DNA of 64,000 nucleotides from Polydactylus sextarius (lineage: Eukaryota > Chordata > Actinopteri > Polynemidae). The notes under the pieces were generated by a model. It had not been told where the DNA came from. It saw nothing but the letters and a program-made list of their open reading frames with translations, and ran no database searches. The stretch lies in NCBI GenBank assembly GCA_016801845.1, contig CM028921.1, positions 14,511,275-14,575,274 of the forward strand, written 5' to 3'. Positions 1 through 9,700 of this stretch are shown here, in pieces (within the stretch, counting starts at the first letter, position 1; the number at the start of each line of letters is the position of its first letter). Position numbers and translations under genes: made by a program.

Positions 1-142
1 CCTGCTGCTGCAGGCGGCAGAAAACCTGCTGCAGACCTTCCATCCTCAGAGAGGACAGACGCTGCTCGGGACAACCTCGTCTCCTCAGGACGGCCTGAGC
101 TCGAGGGATCTGATTGGTCAGGATGGATTGACGGACTACTTC
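1..142 (-). CDS. spg11: spg11 coding exon 11 (cut by window edge)
   Basis: Acceptor CCGACAG (CAG at 145-143). It is open in phase 0 to position 1 and encodes EVVRQSILTNQIPRAQAVL and LQQVFCRLQQQ, matching human EVIASAILNNKIPEAQ and LNLVFDNLKK. The exon probably continues beyond the window. Confidence 0.9.
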
Positions 143-3100
143 CTGTCGGCACAAAACACAGACAGTTATGGAACATTTTGCTGCTGCCTAACACATCAGT
201 AGCTTTAATTCTTCATGTAACTAAAGTCACCTCTGGTGGGAGCTGGTCCCACTCGTCCCGCTGTGCCTCCTCCTGGGTGGGACCTACAGAGTCTGTACTG
301 GAGGTGTCGCCCCCTAGAGGCCATGGAAACCTCTTCATGTAGCTCCTCAGTTCAGTGACATACCGGTCCAGAATGTCCACGCAGCTCTGCACGCCTGCGT
401 CTCCACCTGCAGGCACAACAGGTTAAAACTGATCTGACAAACACATCACACATCTGTGTGTGCGTGTGTGTCCGTATTGTCTCACAGTGTGAACTGAGCA
501 GCACAGAGCGGATCTGTGTGTTGACGAAGTTCATGGTGATGTTGAGCAGCTGCTCTGAGAACTGTCGGCTCTGAGCTTCGCTGTTTGAGTCTCTGACGGC
601 CGAGCACAGCAGGTCCAACGCAGGACACAACTCCTGGACACCTTCTCACACACACACACACACACGCACAGGTCAGTAACACAAACTACACAGAACAAAT
701 TCAATTTCAACACACGCAGCTTTATCCTGAGCTGTGTACGCACTATCTGTCATGCTCAGTGTGGAGGTCGCCGGCTGATCAGCAGCAGTGAACGCTGTTG
801 AAGGGCTCAGGATGTTTTCTTTGCTCTTCAAGTAGAAGTCGACTGTATCTAACTGACGGTTCTTCAGTCCAGCCTGAAAAACATGAAACCACTTTAAGAA
901 TCCTGTAATGTAAATGCAATCAATCTGGGGTAAATGTTGCCTCCTTCCTACCTGCAGGGCATGGATAGGGATGGAGCAGCGACCCCAGCTGTTCAGGTGA
1001 CACACTGCATCTACTGTGGCTGCGCTGCCGAACAACATCAACCTACTGAGCAAGTCCTGCTGGGAGACAGAGAACAGGACCTGGAAGACACCGGACTCTG
1101 TAGATGCAGACAGAGATCACACACAATGCTATGTAAAACCTCAACAAATTTATATTCTCTTCACACTGTTAAACATGTATTTTTTTCCCCTTACAGTTTG
1201 TGCAATACTTTTTTAACTATATCTTTTGAAAGTCTGATTAATTCAAAAAAATTTTGCAATTTGGTGCCATCAAAACACAAGTGGACAGATAATCCAATCA
1301 GTTGTGATCAGAGCCTCCAGTTTTTCAAACAGTTTTTCAAGTGAACAGATTCCGTTTTCTCAAAGTGGTGCACACACAGCATTCTACATGATGACGAACT
1401 ACACTTCTTGTGATGGAGCTCCCCAATCTAATCCTCACAACATTTGTACAGAGGCATCATTGAGAGCATCCATTCCTTGTGGACTCCCTTAACACAGAGA
1501 CACTGTTATAATGCTGCTATCCTGTGCAATAATTCAATACCATCACTTTATTATCACTCACCAGTGTTAAGGTTTTATCTCCTTAACATTGTGCATTAAT
1601 TACAATACTCTGACATCTTGTGCAATATCTGTTTTTGTCCTTATCTATTGGTCTTCACATGTGGGTTTGGTCTAGTACAACTGGATTCATTGATTCCTAG
1701 AAGAAACTCTCTCGATTTGTCTACACTACTGTGCAGCAGAATGGTAATAAACTTGATTTGATTTCATGTATACACAACAAATATCTCCTTGTCTGTCTAT
1801 GCTGTCTGTTGTGTCTTCCTGTTGTCATCTTTTGTGTGCACAGTTAGTTTTACCAACCAGCACAATGGAGTGAGTAAGACACACAGTTTCACTCAGATGA
1901 CAATTAAGTTCAATTTGACTTTCCTTTCGGCCTCACACCAACATTTCAGACATATTCACTTCCTGTTTCATTGCTTGTTTACAGCCAGTTCCACAATCCA
2001 AACTATGAAGAAGAAGTGTCATTGTGACTTACTCTTCAGCAGCAGTCGGTGCTGCCTCTCTCCACAGCGCTGAACCACAGCCGCCTCTTCCTCCGCCTGG
2101 TGATAGCTCATGCTCCCGGACTCTAAATCCCACAAGGCCACTGTGGTCTGTCTGTTGCCTGGGGAGACGAAGGTCAGCAGGGCGGAGAACTTGGAGACGG
2201 TGAGCAGAGATGGAACAGATGACTCAGGGACTGAGAAGGTGATGGTCGTCTTGCCGTAAGGGACTCTGCTGTGGTGGACCGAGGATGGGGCGTGGTGGGA
2301 CTCTAGGTGGGGGAGGGAGCAGGACCAGGCCTTCCTGGTGGGCTGGGAGGAACAGGAATTGCTGGAAGATGGAGCAACAGCTTGCTGGGCTCTGTTGTAC
2401 ATGGAAGCTAGACGAGCTTCCCAGGAGCTTGAGGTGGAGTTGGAGGTCAGAGGTCAGGATTAATGGTCAGAGGTGAAAAAAAGAAGTTAAACACATTTAA
2501 GTAAATAAATCTCAATAACTTAAAGTCATGAGGATTATTTGATTTGATTGTTTATTGGTGATGATTGATCGTTGTGCAAGATGTGTGAAATAACTGTTAT
2601 CAATGTATAAGGGGTCAGATCTATCGATCTATCTAAATTTCTTTACATGTTTCTGCAAAATCTCCCTAAAGTCTACCATTAAAAACCTAGTGAAGGACAA
2701 CAAGGACCTCACAAAGAACCCCTACAACCTCCAGCAGAGACCTTGAGCATTTCCAGTGATCTCAGTGATCCCCAGACATTCCTGAGAAAACCTCACTAAC
2801 AACTAGAACCCCTTAAAGTCTGTGAAAAATACTCCTTGGACCTCCTAAAGTACCTTTGCAACCTTCTCACTGACTAAAAAACTACATATAGAAGTTCTCA
2901 ATGATTGTTACAACCAAAGAAAGGACAGAACGTTCTATAATACTACCAAAACCACCTAAATGACTCATTGAACATCATCAGAACTCTTCCTGAAATACTA
3001 AAAACCTCCAGAAGACCACTTAACACCTACAGGACCAAAAGACCCTCCAACTAAAACTTCCAAAACAACATCTAGAACCTTATTTATGAACATTAAACCA

Positions 3101-5626
3101 GAAACCAGCAGAGAACGTCTAGAACGTTCTTAATAATGATGAAACCTTCTCAAAACCACTCGTGGAACTTGACCCATGGAAGACTCCTTGAACCTTCCAA
3201 AGAACTTCTACAACCTTCTTGTGAACTCATGTAACTCCTCCTTGACTACTAGGACCACTTAGAAGACAGCTAAAACCTCAGCGATATATCAATGAATGTA
3301 GAATCTTATTAATGAGTATTAGACCTCCAGATAGACAACCTCTAGATCCAACAGATAACCTCTAACATATTCTTAATAATTACTAACCCTCCCAAAATTA
3401 TATGTAGTACCTTTAATACACCTTGACTATTCTAAAGGACATCATTCTCAATAACCCAATAACCACAACTTTCAAAACAACATAGTCAATGTTCGTAGCG
3501 GTGGTCAGTGGTTTACCGGTCAGTGCTGAAGTTGGATCCAAGAGCTGAACAGCTGTAGCTGGAGCTTGACAGACTGTCCTGGTCTTTTACATGTTGAGGC
3601 CAGAGGGGGACATGGGCAGGGGGGGCAGCACACAGCAGGTGGTCTGGATAAATACTGTAGATGAAACAGATGCATCAGCCTTAAGTTTGTTTTGTGTTAT
3701 CTCAGAAGAAAATAAACCACCAGTTCATTTTCCCACTGCCGTACCTAAAGTAGTGGTCGAGATCGACAGCAACAGCGGTGTGGGACTGAGTAACAGCCAC
3801 GACGGTGCTGAGATCAGCTGACACCTGGATGAGGCAGAAGGAGGAAGATGAGGAGAAAAAGGTTGATGAAGGGGAGACGATGTCATCTTCTGACGGGCCA
3901 GAGCTCAGGTAGGACAGGAGGTCGATGCTGGCCAGGAGAATGCCATCTGTGATGTTATACACAGCTGGAGGGTGCGGTTAAAGAAAAGACCAAAAACAAA
4001 ACTACAAACATTTCAAAACAGACTAAGCTGTCAAATATTAAATTATTTGGATGTTGGTGATGGTCACTAGCCAACAGCTACAGCCATTGTTGTGTCTGTA
4101 GTCTCGTATAATTCAGTGCGACTGACCATCTAGTTAAACTATTTTCTTCAGCTTCATTTCATTCAACTAACTCAGATTTTATTCATCTTATTTTGATTTT
4201 GTTTAGCTAGCATAACATAATTTGGTTTAGTCAATTTAAACATAGTTAAATGTAAAGTGGGTACATCTAATGGATTTATATTTTTGCTAAATTTTATAAA
4301 TAAACAGTTTAAATCAGTTGACTTTAATTAATCTCGGTTATATAATATATTAATTATATTATTGTAGTTTTTGTGGTTGACCTACTGCCATCAACACAAG
4401 CTTGGGTTTATCAAATTTACTTTAGCTTTTATTTCTTTTTTGTTGAATTTAAGTTTATGCATTCTCAGTTTTGTCCAGTTGATCTTTGATGACAATCAAC
4501 AGCATTCATTATTATTAGTAGTAACATAAGTAACTGTAGTAGTATGTGGTGTCCAGGTCTCAGTCAGAGGAGGATACATATGAGCCCAGTGGAGCTGAGG
4601 ATGAACAGTGTCTCTGTGCAGACACAGTGGTCGACAGCCGTGTGTCTCTTGTTGTCGGTCAGCTGGATGTTGCAGCAGGATAACACCTGCAGCTCATCCT
4701 CCACCTGCTGCCACTGCAGCTGCAGCAGCCAGCTGTCATTCAGCAGCACGCAGCAGCGTCCAGCAGCGAATGATAACATGTGCAGCGACTGCAGCTCAGA
4801 CACGCCTGAACACAAAGACTTGTTTAGTATTTAGTTTTATATGTATGAACTGATCAGATAAACGCTGCAGCATCAGATCTAGTGTGCGGTGGTACTCACT
4901 GTGGTCTTGCTCTCTGATGATCTGCAGCAGCTCGTCTGCAGGATGTTCAGAGACACAGAGCAGAGACACAGAGGATGATGATTGTTCTATTTCCACCTGC
5001 AGCAACCTCAGGTCCCACTGGGATCCAACAGTCAGGAGCCTGAAGCTGCTGCTGCTGCCTCGGCCCTGGATGGACACCTCCTCCCAGGAAAAACTACAAG
5101 CAAATGTTTTAGACACTTGTTCCACTGAAAAAGAATATCAAATGTTTCTGGTCGTTCATCCTCTAACAGTAAATCAACATTTTATATTTTGTCATATGAT
5201 CAGCACACAGAAAACCTACTTACATTAACAATAATATGAATTAATTGTTTAAAAAAACTTCTCAGACTTATCCAAATTTTCAAAGATCTCTACAACCTTG
5301 TTATTGACCATTAAAACTTCTTAATCTACACACATAACCTTCTCAAAGCCCATTACTTTAGAACTTTCTTTATTATTACTAATGCTCCGTAATCTCTAAT
5401 TGTATCAGACTCACTCTCGGCATGATCCTTCCACAACAGCCGGAACAGCGTCTCTGTCCGCCGGGTCCCATACCACCAGCCGGCCCTGGGCCTGGAGATA
5501 TCCGAGCAGTGAGCCTCCGGGAGCGAATTCAGCTTTAATTATGTCCGCTACCTCCCCACAGTGCCGGTTCTCCGGAATCACAGCCACCGCTGTGCAGCGG
5601 TCCTCCTGCCGCTGCGCCTCCAGCAT
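1..5626 (-). CDS. spg11: Spatacsin, N-terminal part (coding exons 1-11, gene continues past left edge)
   Basis: Spatacsin acts with spastizin (ZFYVE26) and the AP-5 adaptor in autophagic lysosome reformation; loss in humans causes spastic paraplegia 11. Eleven exons can be joined on the minus strand: 5626-5415, 5093-4900, 4805-4578, 3964-3745, 3654-3517, 2427-2033, 1097-952, 873-744, 641-486, 406-231 and 142-1 (cut by the window edge). All junctions keep phase and give about 712 codons of a roughly 2400-residue protein. Diagnostic stretches matching the remembered human protein are HLNSWGRCSIPIHAL (exon 7), NRQLDTVDFYLKSKEN (exon 8) and CPALDLLCSAVRDSNSEAQS with FSEQLLN (exon 9). Further matches are ELRSYMKRFPWPL (exon 10) and ILTNQIPRAQAVL (exon 11). 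This N-terminal part is predicted in the family to form a WD-like beta-propeller. It is head to head with ciao2a. Start 5626 is the first in-frame ATG; the frame is open upstream to a TGA but has no earlier ATG. Confidence 0.95.
231..406 (-). CDS. spg11: spg11 coding exon 10
   Basis: 176 nt, acceptor TGCCTGCAG (CAG at 409-407), donor GTGACT (230-225), ending in phase 0. It encodes GVQSCVDILDRYVTELRSYM then KRFPWPL, aligned with human GVNILTSYINELRTFMIKFPWKL. Confidence 0.94.
486..641 (-). CDS. spg11: spg11 coding exon 9
   Basis: 156 nt encoding VQELCPALDLLCSAVRDSNS and EQLLNITMNFVNTQIRS, closely matching human. The acceptor is AAG (644-642), preceded by a TG repeat instead of a pyrimidine tract, so the 3' splice site looks weak. 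The donor is GTGAGA (485-480). Confidence 0.94.
647..665. repeat. (CA)n / (TG)n next to the exon 9 acceptor
   Basis: A 19-base CA run on the plus strand. On the transcribed minus strand it is a TG repeat ending only a few bases before the exon 9 AAG acceptor, where a polypyrimidine tract would be expected. Confidence 0.95.
744..873 (-). CDS. spg11: spg11 coding exon 8
   Basis: 130 nt, acceptor TTTTTCAG (876-874 = CAG), donor GTGCGT (743-738). It encodes AGLKNRQLDTVDFYLKSKEN and a less conserved tail ending STLSMTD. Confidence 0.94.
952..1097 (-). CDS. spg11: spg11 coding exon 7
   Basis: 146 nt, acceptor CTACAG (CAG at 1100-1098), donor GTAGGA (951-946), ending in phase 0. It encodes SRLMLFGSAATVDAVCHLN followed by SWGRCSIPIHALQ, nearly identical to human spatacsin. 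This is the strongest single anchor for the gene call. Confidence 0.96.
1430..1770 (+). mobile_element. L2-type LINE 3' fragment in spg11 intron 6
   Basis: Around 1445 the plus strand encodes a decayed LYRGIIESI, the motif just before the end of fish L2-type reverse-transcriptase ORFs (compare FYRGTIESVLT at 11.07 kb). It is followed by an AT-rich tail with several GTGCAATA words. The tail ends in AATAAACTTGATTTGATTTC near 1765, typical of a LINE 3' end. The coding part is beyond repair. Confidence 0.6.
2033..2427 (-). CDS. spg11: spg11 coding exon 6
   Basis: 395 nt, the largest exon here; acceptor AAG (2430-2428), donor GTAAGT (2032-2027). It begins SWEARLASMYNRAQQ (human SWKAQLSSLNE) and contains SKFSALLTF and TVALWDLESGSM (human FTALFTWE and TITLWDLETQGM), a WD-like signature. 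The middle is Ser- and Pro-rich and divergent. Confidence 0.93.
2640..3480. repeat. Degenerate periodic repeat filling spg11 intron 5
   Basis: About 840 bp inside intron 5 (2428-3516) is built from loose variants of words such as AACCTTCT, AGAACCTTC, CCTCCTAAAG and GACCACTTA. They recur every 25-40 bases with interposed ATTA/AATGA words. It is too diverged for a clean unit but is clearly not random. A shorter stretch of the same character lies at 5260-5400. Confidence 0.6.
3517..3654 (-). CDS. spg11: spg11 coding exon 5
   Basis: 138 nt and too broken up by stops in other frames to stand out as an ORF. A good acceptor, TTTCATCTACAG (CAG at 3657-3655), opens it with IYPDHLLCAAPP, matching human QHPGHLLCER. 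It ends NFSTD before donor GTAAAC (3516-3511). It joins exons 4 and 6 in phase. Confidence 0.88.
3745..3964 (-). CDS. spg11: spg11 coding exon 4
   Basis: 220 nt, acceptor CAG (3967-3965), donor GTACGG (3744-3739). It encodes VYNITDGILLASIDL and TQSHTAVAVDLDHYF, matching the human FDVVDGTYVAHVDL and NSAVALNLNLYF segments. A serine-rich run (STFFSSSSSF) replaces the variable middle. Confidence 0.93.
3968..4577. other. spg11 intron 4-3 sequence, AT-rich
   Basis: The 610-bp intron between exons 3 and 4. It is AT-rich with no ORF, repeat or motif that I can name. Confidence 0.7.
4578..4805 (-). CDS. spg11: spg11 coding exon 3
   Basis: 228 nt, acceptor CAG (4808-4806). The C-terminal end LFILSSTGLI matches the human LFVLSSLGWIYIF blade. 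The donor read as GTATCC (4577-4572) is weak, but it is the only choice I found that keeps phase and alignment with exon 4. Confidence 0.88.
4900..5093 (-). CDS. spg11: spg11 coding exon 2
   Basis: 194 nt, acceptor TAG (5096-5094), donor GTGAGT (4899-4894). It encodes FSWEEVSIQGRG through ADELLQIIREQDHS, which lines up with the human FLWEDS ... LQKLIDDQDIS segment. Confidence 0.93.
5260..5400. repeat. Second patch of the same degenerate repeat in spg11 intron 1
   Basis: It contains CTACAACCTTGTTATTGACC, ACATAACCTTCTCAAAG and TTTAGAACTTTCTT, the same words as the intron 5 array. It lies directly beside exon 1. Confidence 0.5.
5415..5626 (-). CDS. spg11: spg11 coding exon 1
   Basis: First coding exon, 212 nt, starting MLEAQRQEDRC and ending ...VVEGSCR in phase 2 before a strong GTGAGT donor (5414-5409). 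The N-terminus is poorly conserved in this family. Assignment rests on the in-phase join to exon 2 and on the weak pattern GS-L-x-L-x-A-x-G-x-L shared with mammals. The ATG at 5626-5624 is the only methionine codon before the upstream in-frame TGA. Confidence 0.85.
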
Positions 5627-5743
5627 CCTCACCCGGTAGATGACGGTTCTAACACCGAGGTCTGGGATGTTAGACTGGAGTAGACTACACCATGCAAACA
5701 GACCCCAGACGTTTTCTTCCTGTCAGGTAAACATCAGATCAGT

Positions 5744-5767
5744 CACATGTCACATGTCACGTGTCGT
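5744..5767. promoter_or_regulatory. Tandem E-boxes with CLEAR-like site upstream of spg11
   Basis: Three E-boxes in a row: CACATG, CACATG and CACGTG (5758-5763). The last sits in GTCACGTGTC (5756-5765), one base from the CLEAR element GTCACGTGAC bound by TFEB/TFE3. It lies about 130 bp upstream of the spg11 start codon. Spatacsin works in lysosome reformation, so a lysosomal-biogenesis site would make sense. The sequence is seen directly; the regulator is inferred. Confidence 0.45.
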
Positions 5768-6150
5768 GCTCTGCCCTGTCAGCTGACCTAAACTGACCAA
5801 TAGAAAAAGAGAGAGGAAACAGTAAAATCAATCGAGTGACGACGTCGAACGTTCACCGGTTTAAGTTGATCAGAGAATAGTTGTTCCACAAAGACTTAAT
5901 AACAAATAAATACAATTTACATTGTTTCTTTTTCACTAATGTCACATGTTTATTTCAAACAAATGATGTAAAATGTAAATAAATGGAATATTCAAAATCA
6001 GTATAGAAAACATCACATTTGCATATGATAAAAACAGAATGCGTTGAAAAAATAATGAAGTGCATTCAGTACTCTATTTCACTACAGCTTTATAGAATTA
6101 TTGATCATGTCTATCAAATCATTTGTAAACAATAACAAACAAATACACAT

Positions 6151-6216
6151 TATCATCATTATTATTAGTAGTAGTAGCAGTAGCAGCAATAGTAGTAGTA
6201 GTAGTAGCAGTAGTAT
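6151..6216. repeat. (AGT/AGC)n microsatellite
   Basis: An interrupted trinucleotide run of ATT, AGT and AGC units between the two genes. Confidence 0.9.
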
Positions 6217-6360
6217 TAAGTTTGTATCATTATTTTCCTGTAATAACGCTACATTTTCTCAGAAATTGTACAACATGTAATTTGAACGCCATTAAACTGT
6301 CTTGATCACACATAATCTATCATTATGTTCATTATGTGCAATGAACGGATGAACTCATTG

Positions 6361-6420
6361 ATTGGTTTTCTCTGAGACCAAAATACCGGAATCGGAAGCG
6401 ACACTCAGACGCTGATTGGA
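6361..6420 (+). promoter_or_regulatory. ETS-like and CCAAT-box cluster upstream of ciao2a
   Basis: ATTGG (6361-6365), CCGGAA (6386-6391), CGGAAG (6393-6398) and ATTGG (6415-6419) within 60 bp, about 190-245 bp before the ciao2a start codon. This combination is common in TATA-less housekeeping promoters (NF-Y plus ETS/GABP). Binding is inferred. Confidence 0.45.
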
Positions 6421-6588
6421 TGATGCTCCGCGCTGATCTGTAAACAGCTTGAACATTCGGTACAGACGTTAAACCGCCGCCGGTGGCGTTCCTCTCGTGA
6501 CGGTGGAGATCTGTCGAAGGTCCCTACCGTCTCTGTTTCTGTTTTTCCTGTCAAAGTCACCGCTGTTCGTTGCGGCGTTTTATTTAAT

Positions 6589-6615
6589 ATGGCGTTTTCT
6601 AGAAAATGGAAATAG
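6589..6615 (+). promoter_or_regulatory. Upstream ORF overlapping the ciao2a start
   Basis: An ATG at 6589 opens an eight-codon ORF (MAFSRKWK) that stops with TAG at 6613-6615. It runs past the ciao2a ATG at 6606 in a different frame. If the mRNA starts upstream of 6589, ribosomes meet this ATG first, and it could lower ciao2a translation. Confidence 0.55.
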
Positions 6616-6723
6616 TGTCCGGCCTCGTCTCGTTAACCGTCTCTAAGGTTTTGCAGTTGTCTGGGCTGAACAGGAATGAGCCGAGGAGCAGGAAGATGGA
6701 GGAGAAAGCGTTAGAGGTGTACG
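6606..6723 (+). CDS. ciao2a: ciao2a exon 1 (coding part)
   Basis: 118 nt from ATG to ...EEKALEVY plus one base, donor GTGAGT at 6724. The second methionine (residue 31, MEEKALEVY) is the start of strongest conservation and a possible internal start. Confidence 0.95.
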
Positions 6724-9700
6724 GTGAGTGAGGCAGCACAGGCCCGCGGAGCCGCGGAGAAGCTGCCGCTCAAGTTAGAAAACTGTGGAACCAACACTTA
6801 TTCACTTATGAAATTATACTCAAACGGGTTGAATTTATATAGAAATGCTAAATAGATAATATTCCGAGATGTTGTAGTTGTGTAAGTGAAATAGTCTTGA
6901 CAAGTTGCCGCCGCTGAAGATAAAGTTAAATACACGTTGTGCGAATGAAGTGGTGTGTTCGCTCGATGACCACATGACTTTCTGGGTCACTTCTGTTCTA
7001 GTATGTGCCATCTACTGGTGTTTGGTGTGACACTATGTACATTAATATGTACATAGTACATTATATACATGTCACACACTAAACGTATGGTTTTCAGAAT
7101 GGGTCCAGTATGTTTGGTCCAGTTTGTGCTGTTTGGTGTAATTCCAGTGGTACAGTGTAATTACTGGTTTATGTACTGACACAGAACTAAAACGATTTTT
7201 TTTGTTGTTGTGTTTTTAACAGAATGGTGTGACAGGCACAAACTGGAGCAGTTGAATGTTTTCATTAGTTTCACTCTTTCCTTACTTCTTACCATCCGGT
7301 GTCAGACATCAAGTAAGTTGTCATTAACAGTGACTCGTCTTATTTCCTGTCCCCCAAAACCAGATGTGATCCGATCGATCCGCGACCCAGAAAAGCCCAA
7401 TACCCTGGAAGAGCTGGAAGTGGTGACAGAGAAATGTGTGGAGGTCCAGGAGCTTGGAGACGACGAGTACCTGATCATCATCAAGTTCTCTCCAACCGTG
7501 CCTCACTGCTCTCTGGCTACGCTGATCGGTGAGTCGTAAAACTGACACCAAGACCTTCATGTATGTCTGAGTTAGCAAAGATTATACCTTCGTCTTTTAG
7601 GAAACCCTCACAATTGAAACAAAACATTATTCACCAATAATATATTCATCACACCAGTAAGTCCATTATTGCAGTCATCAGTATTTAACATAGGCCTCAT
7701 GACTTAACACTTTTTGCAACATTAATAAGTAAATCTCACTAGATTGAGCAATTGAAGGAATAATATACCAGAAATATAGATGAGCAGAGAATGGACAACA
7801 CTGACTTTAATAAGGCAGATTAACAGTCACTTCAACTTCTGACTGACATACTTTACTTACTTAACTTTTATTCCAGAGGTTATACATTGATTATAAAGTC
7901 ATGCATTTGTTTTATGGCCCTGAGTTAATATTAATGCACCAACACCACAGTTCTAGGCTGGTACCAATTGGGTATATTGGTATTTATTTCCAGTATGTAC
8001 CAATACAAATAATGTGTTTTTGTAAAGTTATTATTTTTGGTTCTTATTTATTTCAAAGAAGGCATTCTGTAAATGCAACCGAATTGTTCTGAAATGATTC
8101 AACCCATTGTAACACAGATTCTTTAAGAAGTTGATTTGTGTCGAAATGCCTGTATATAAGCCTGCTGCTTCTGTCTGAGTCTGAGTGTCCGAATGGAAAA
8201 ACAGTGTTGGAGTCAACAAAGGAACATCAGCCCCTACACACATCTGACATGTCGTATATCTACATATATCATTTGTTGGTGCCTCTTTTGAAGTGACTCA
8301 AGGTGAACTAAGTGACTGACTGAGTGAGAGGACATGTGTAGGTCAGAGTCACTGTAAAGTGGGATTTAGTTAAAATGTATTAAACTGTATAGATGTCAGA
8401 GCTAAATATTCCTCTTCAGTATGATGTTTAAAACTGCTGCATTAAGTTTCAAGCGTGAATGTGCAGCTTCACATCAGAAATAAAGAGGAGCCTTTGACAG
8501 TAAATACATTATTATAGTAAATGACAGATGACCAGTAGAGTCACATGACACCAAATGTTAATGGGAATGTGCCCAAAGCCTGAAGAAGAGTGTTCAGTGG
8601 ATAAACAGCTTCATGACAGCGGTTTATCTGTGGTCCAGCAGCTGTAGACGTTGACACTAGAGGACAACTGTTATTACAAAAACCACGGAGACTTTGCACA
8701 AAACCATGACACATGTTCTCAGTCTGTTTCTTTAAATATGGACATATTTCTTTAAATATGTTTCACTGCAACACAGCTTTTGTTTTTTTTCACTACGTCA
8801 CACGTCATGACCTGATTAAAACACTTTGACGCTTTTTGCAAATTGAGATTAGAAGTCAATCCCATGTGATGGCGTTCACTTTAATCTGTTTTTGGCAGCG
8901 AGTCCCAAGAAGTGACGAGAGCGTGAATAAGAGGAATCAGAGTGTTTGGACTGAAAGAGTTGAACTGGAAATGTAGGAAGGAAATCATAATACACATTCT
9001 GTATTCATGTATGCAAATCTGTGTGACTTGTTTCTGAGCTCTTGCTTCATCGTGCATGTTGGCAGTTATTTACATTGTTGTAATATTTGAGACGTGAAAG
9101 CAGTTTTTCCTCTGAGACCAAAACAAACGGAACCACACAAAGACAAAAAGGAAAAGATAAAACAGAACTGGGTTGAGGCTTTTTTTTCCTGCTGAAGATA
9201 TGGTGCGAGGGTGAAAGAATAGAGACTAATTAAAACCAAAGTGATCAGAAACATGAAGACTGGAACAAAAATCAATGTAACAAGAACAAGTTTTGACCTG
9301 CTGATCGGACAATTCTGGTTTTGACTTATTTTTTTCTAACCACTTTATAGCACACACAAAGATTTATTATCTCATTATCTTTGGAAAACTTGAACTTCTC
9401 AAACAAAAGTTGTAAAAGAAATGAACAAAAACAACACATCTTGTTCTTTGTACAAATACAACTGCAGTTGTGGTGTTAATATATAGGAATACCTGGAGTG
9501 GAAGATTCACACACATTTAAAAAGCAGTGTTAGAACAACAGTTTTCTTCTTTTCACATTCAATATCTAAATATCTAAATGATTTTTACTCACATTTGGAC
9601 GTAACGATATGTAACATTCTGTCTGATTTGACAAAACTAATAATAGTTTTCTTTCTAAAATGATAACAAAGCAACTTTCACCAGTCTAGATGCTGTAGTA

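Larger units (their letters stand above)
5627..6605. promoter_or_regulatory. Head-to-head intergenic region of spg11 and ciao2a
   Basis: 979 bp separate the two start codons, which point away from each other. The spg11 side holds E-boxes (5744-5767), a CCAAT word (about 5797) and GACGTC (5841-5846). The middle is AT-rich with an AGT microsatellite. The ciao2a side has CCGGAAT and CGGAAG words (6386-6397, ETS-like) and two ATTGG boxes (6361-6365, 6415-6419), with rising CpG content to about 6560. No TATA box is evident. Transcription starts cannot be placed from sequence alone. Confidence 0.6.

Noticed and set aside
934..1344. 136-residue plus-strand ORF over spg11
   Set aside because: It is antisense to exon 7, whose reading matches spatacsin almost perfectly.
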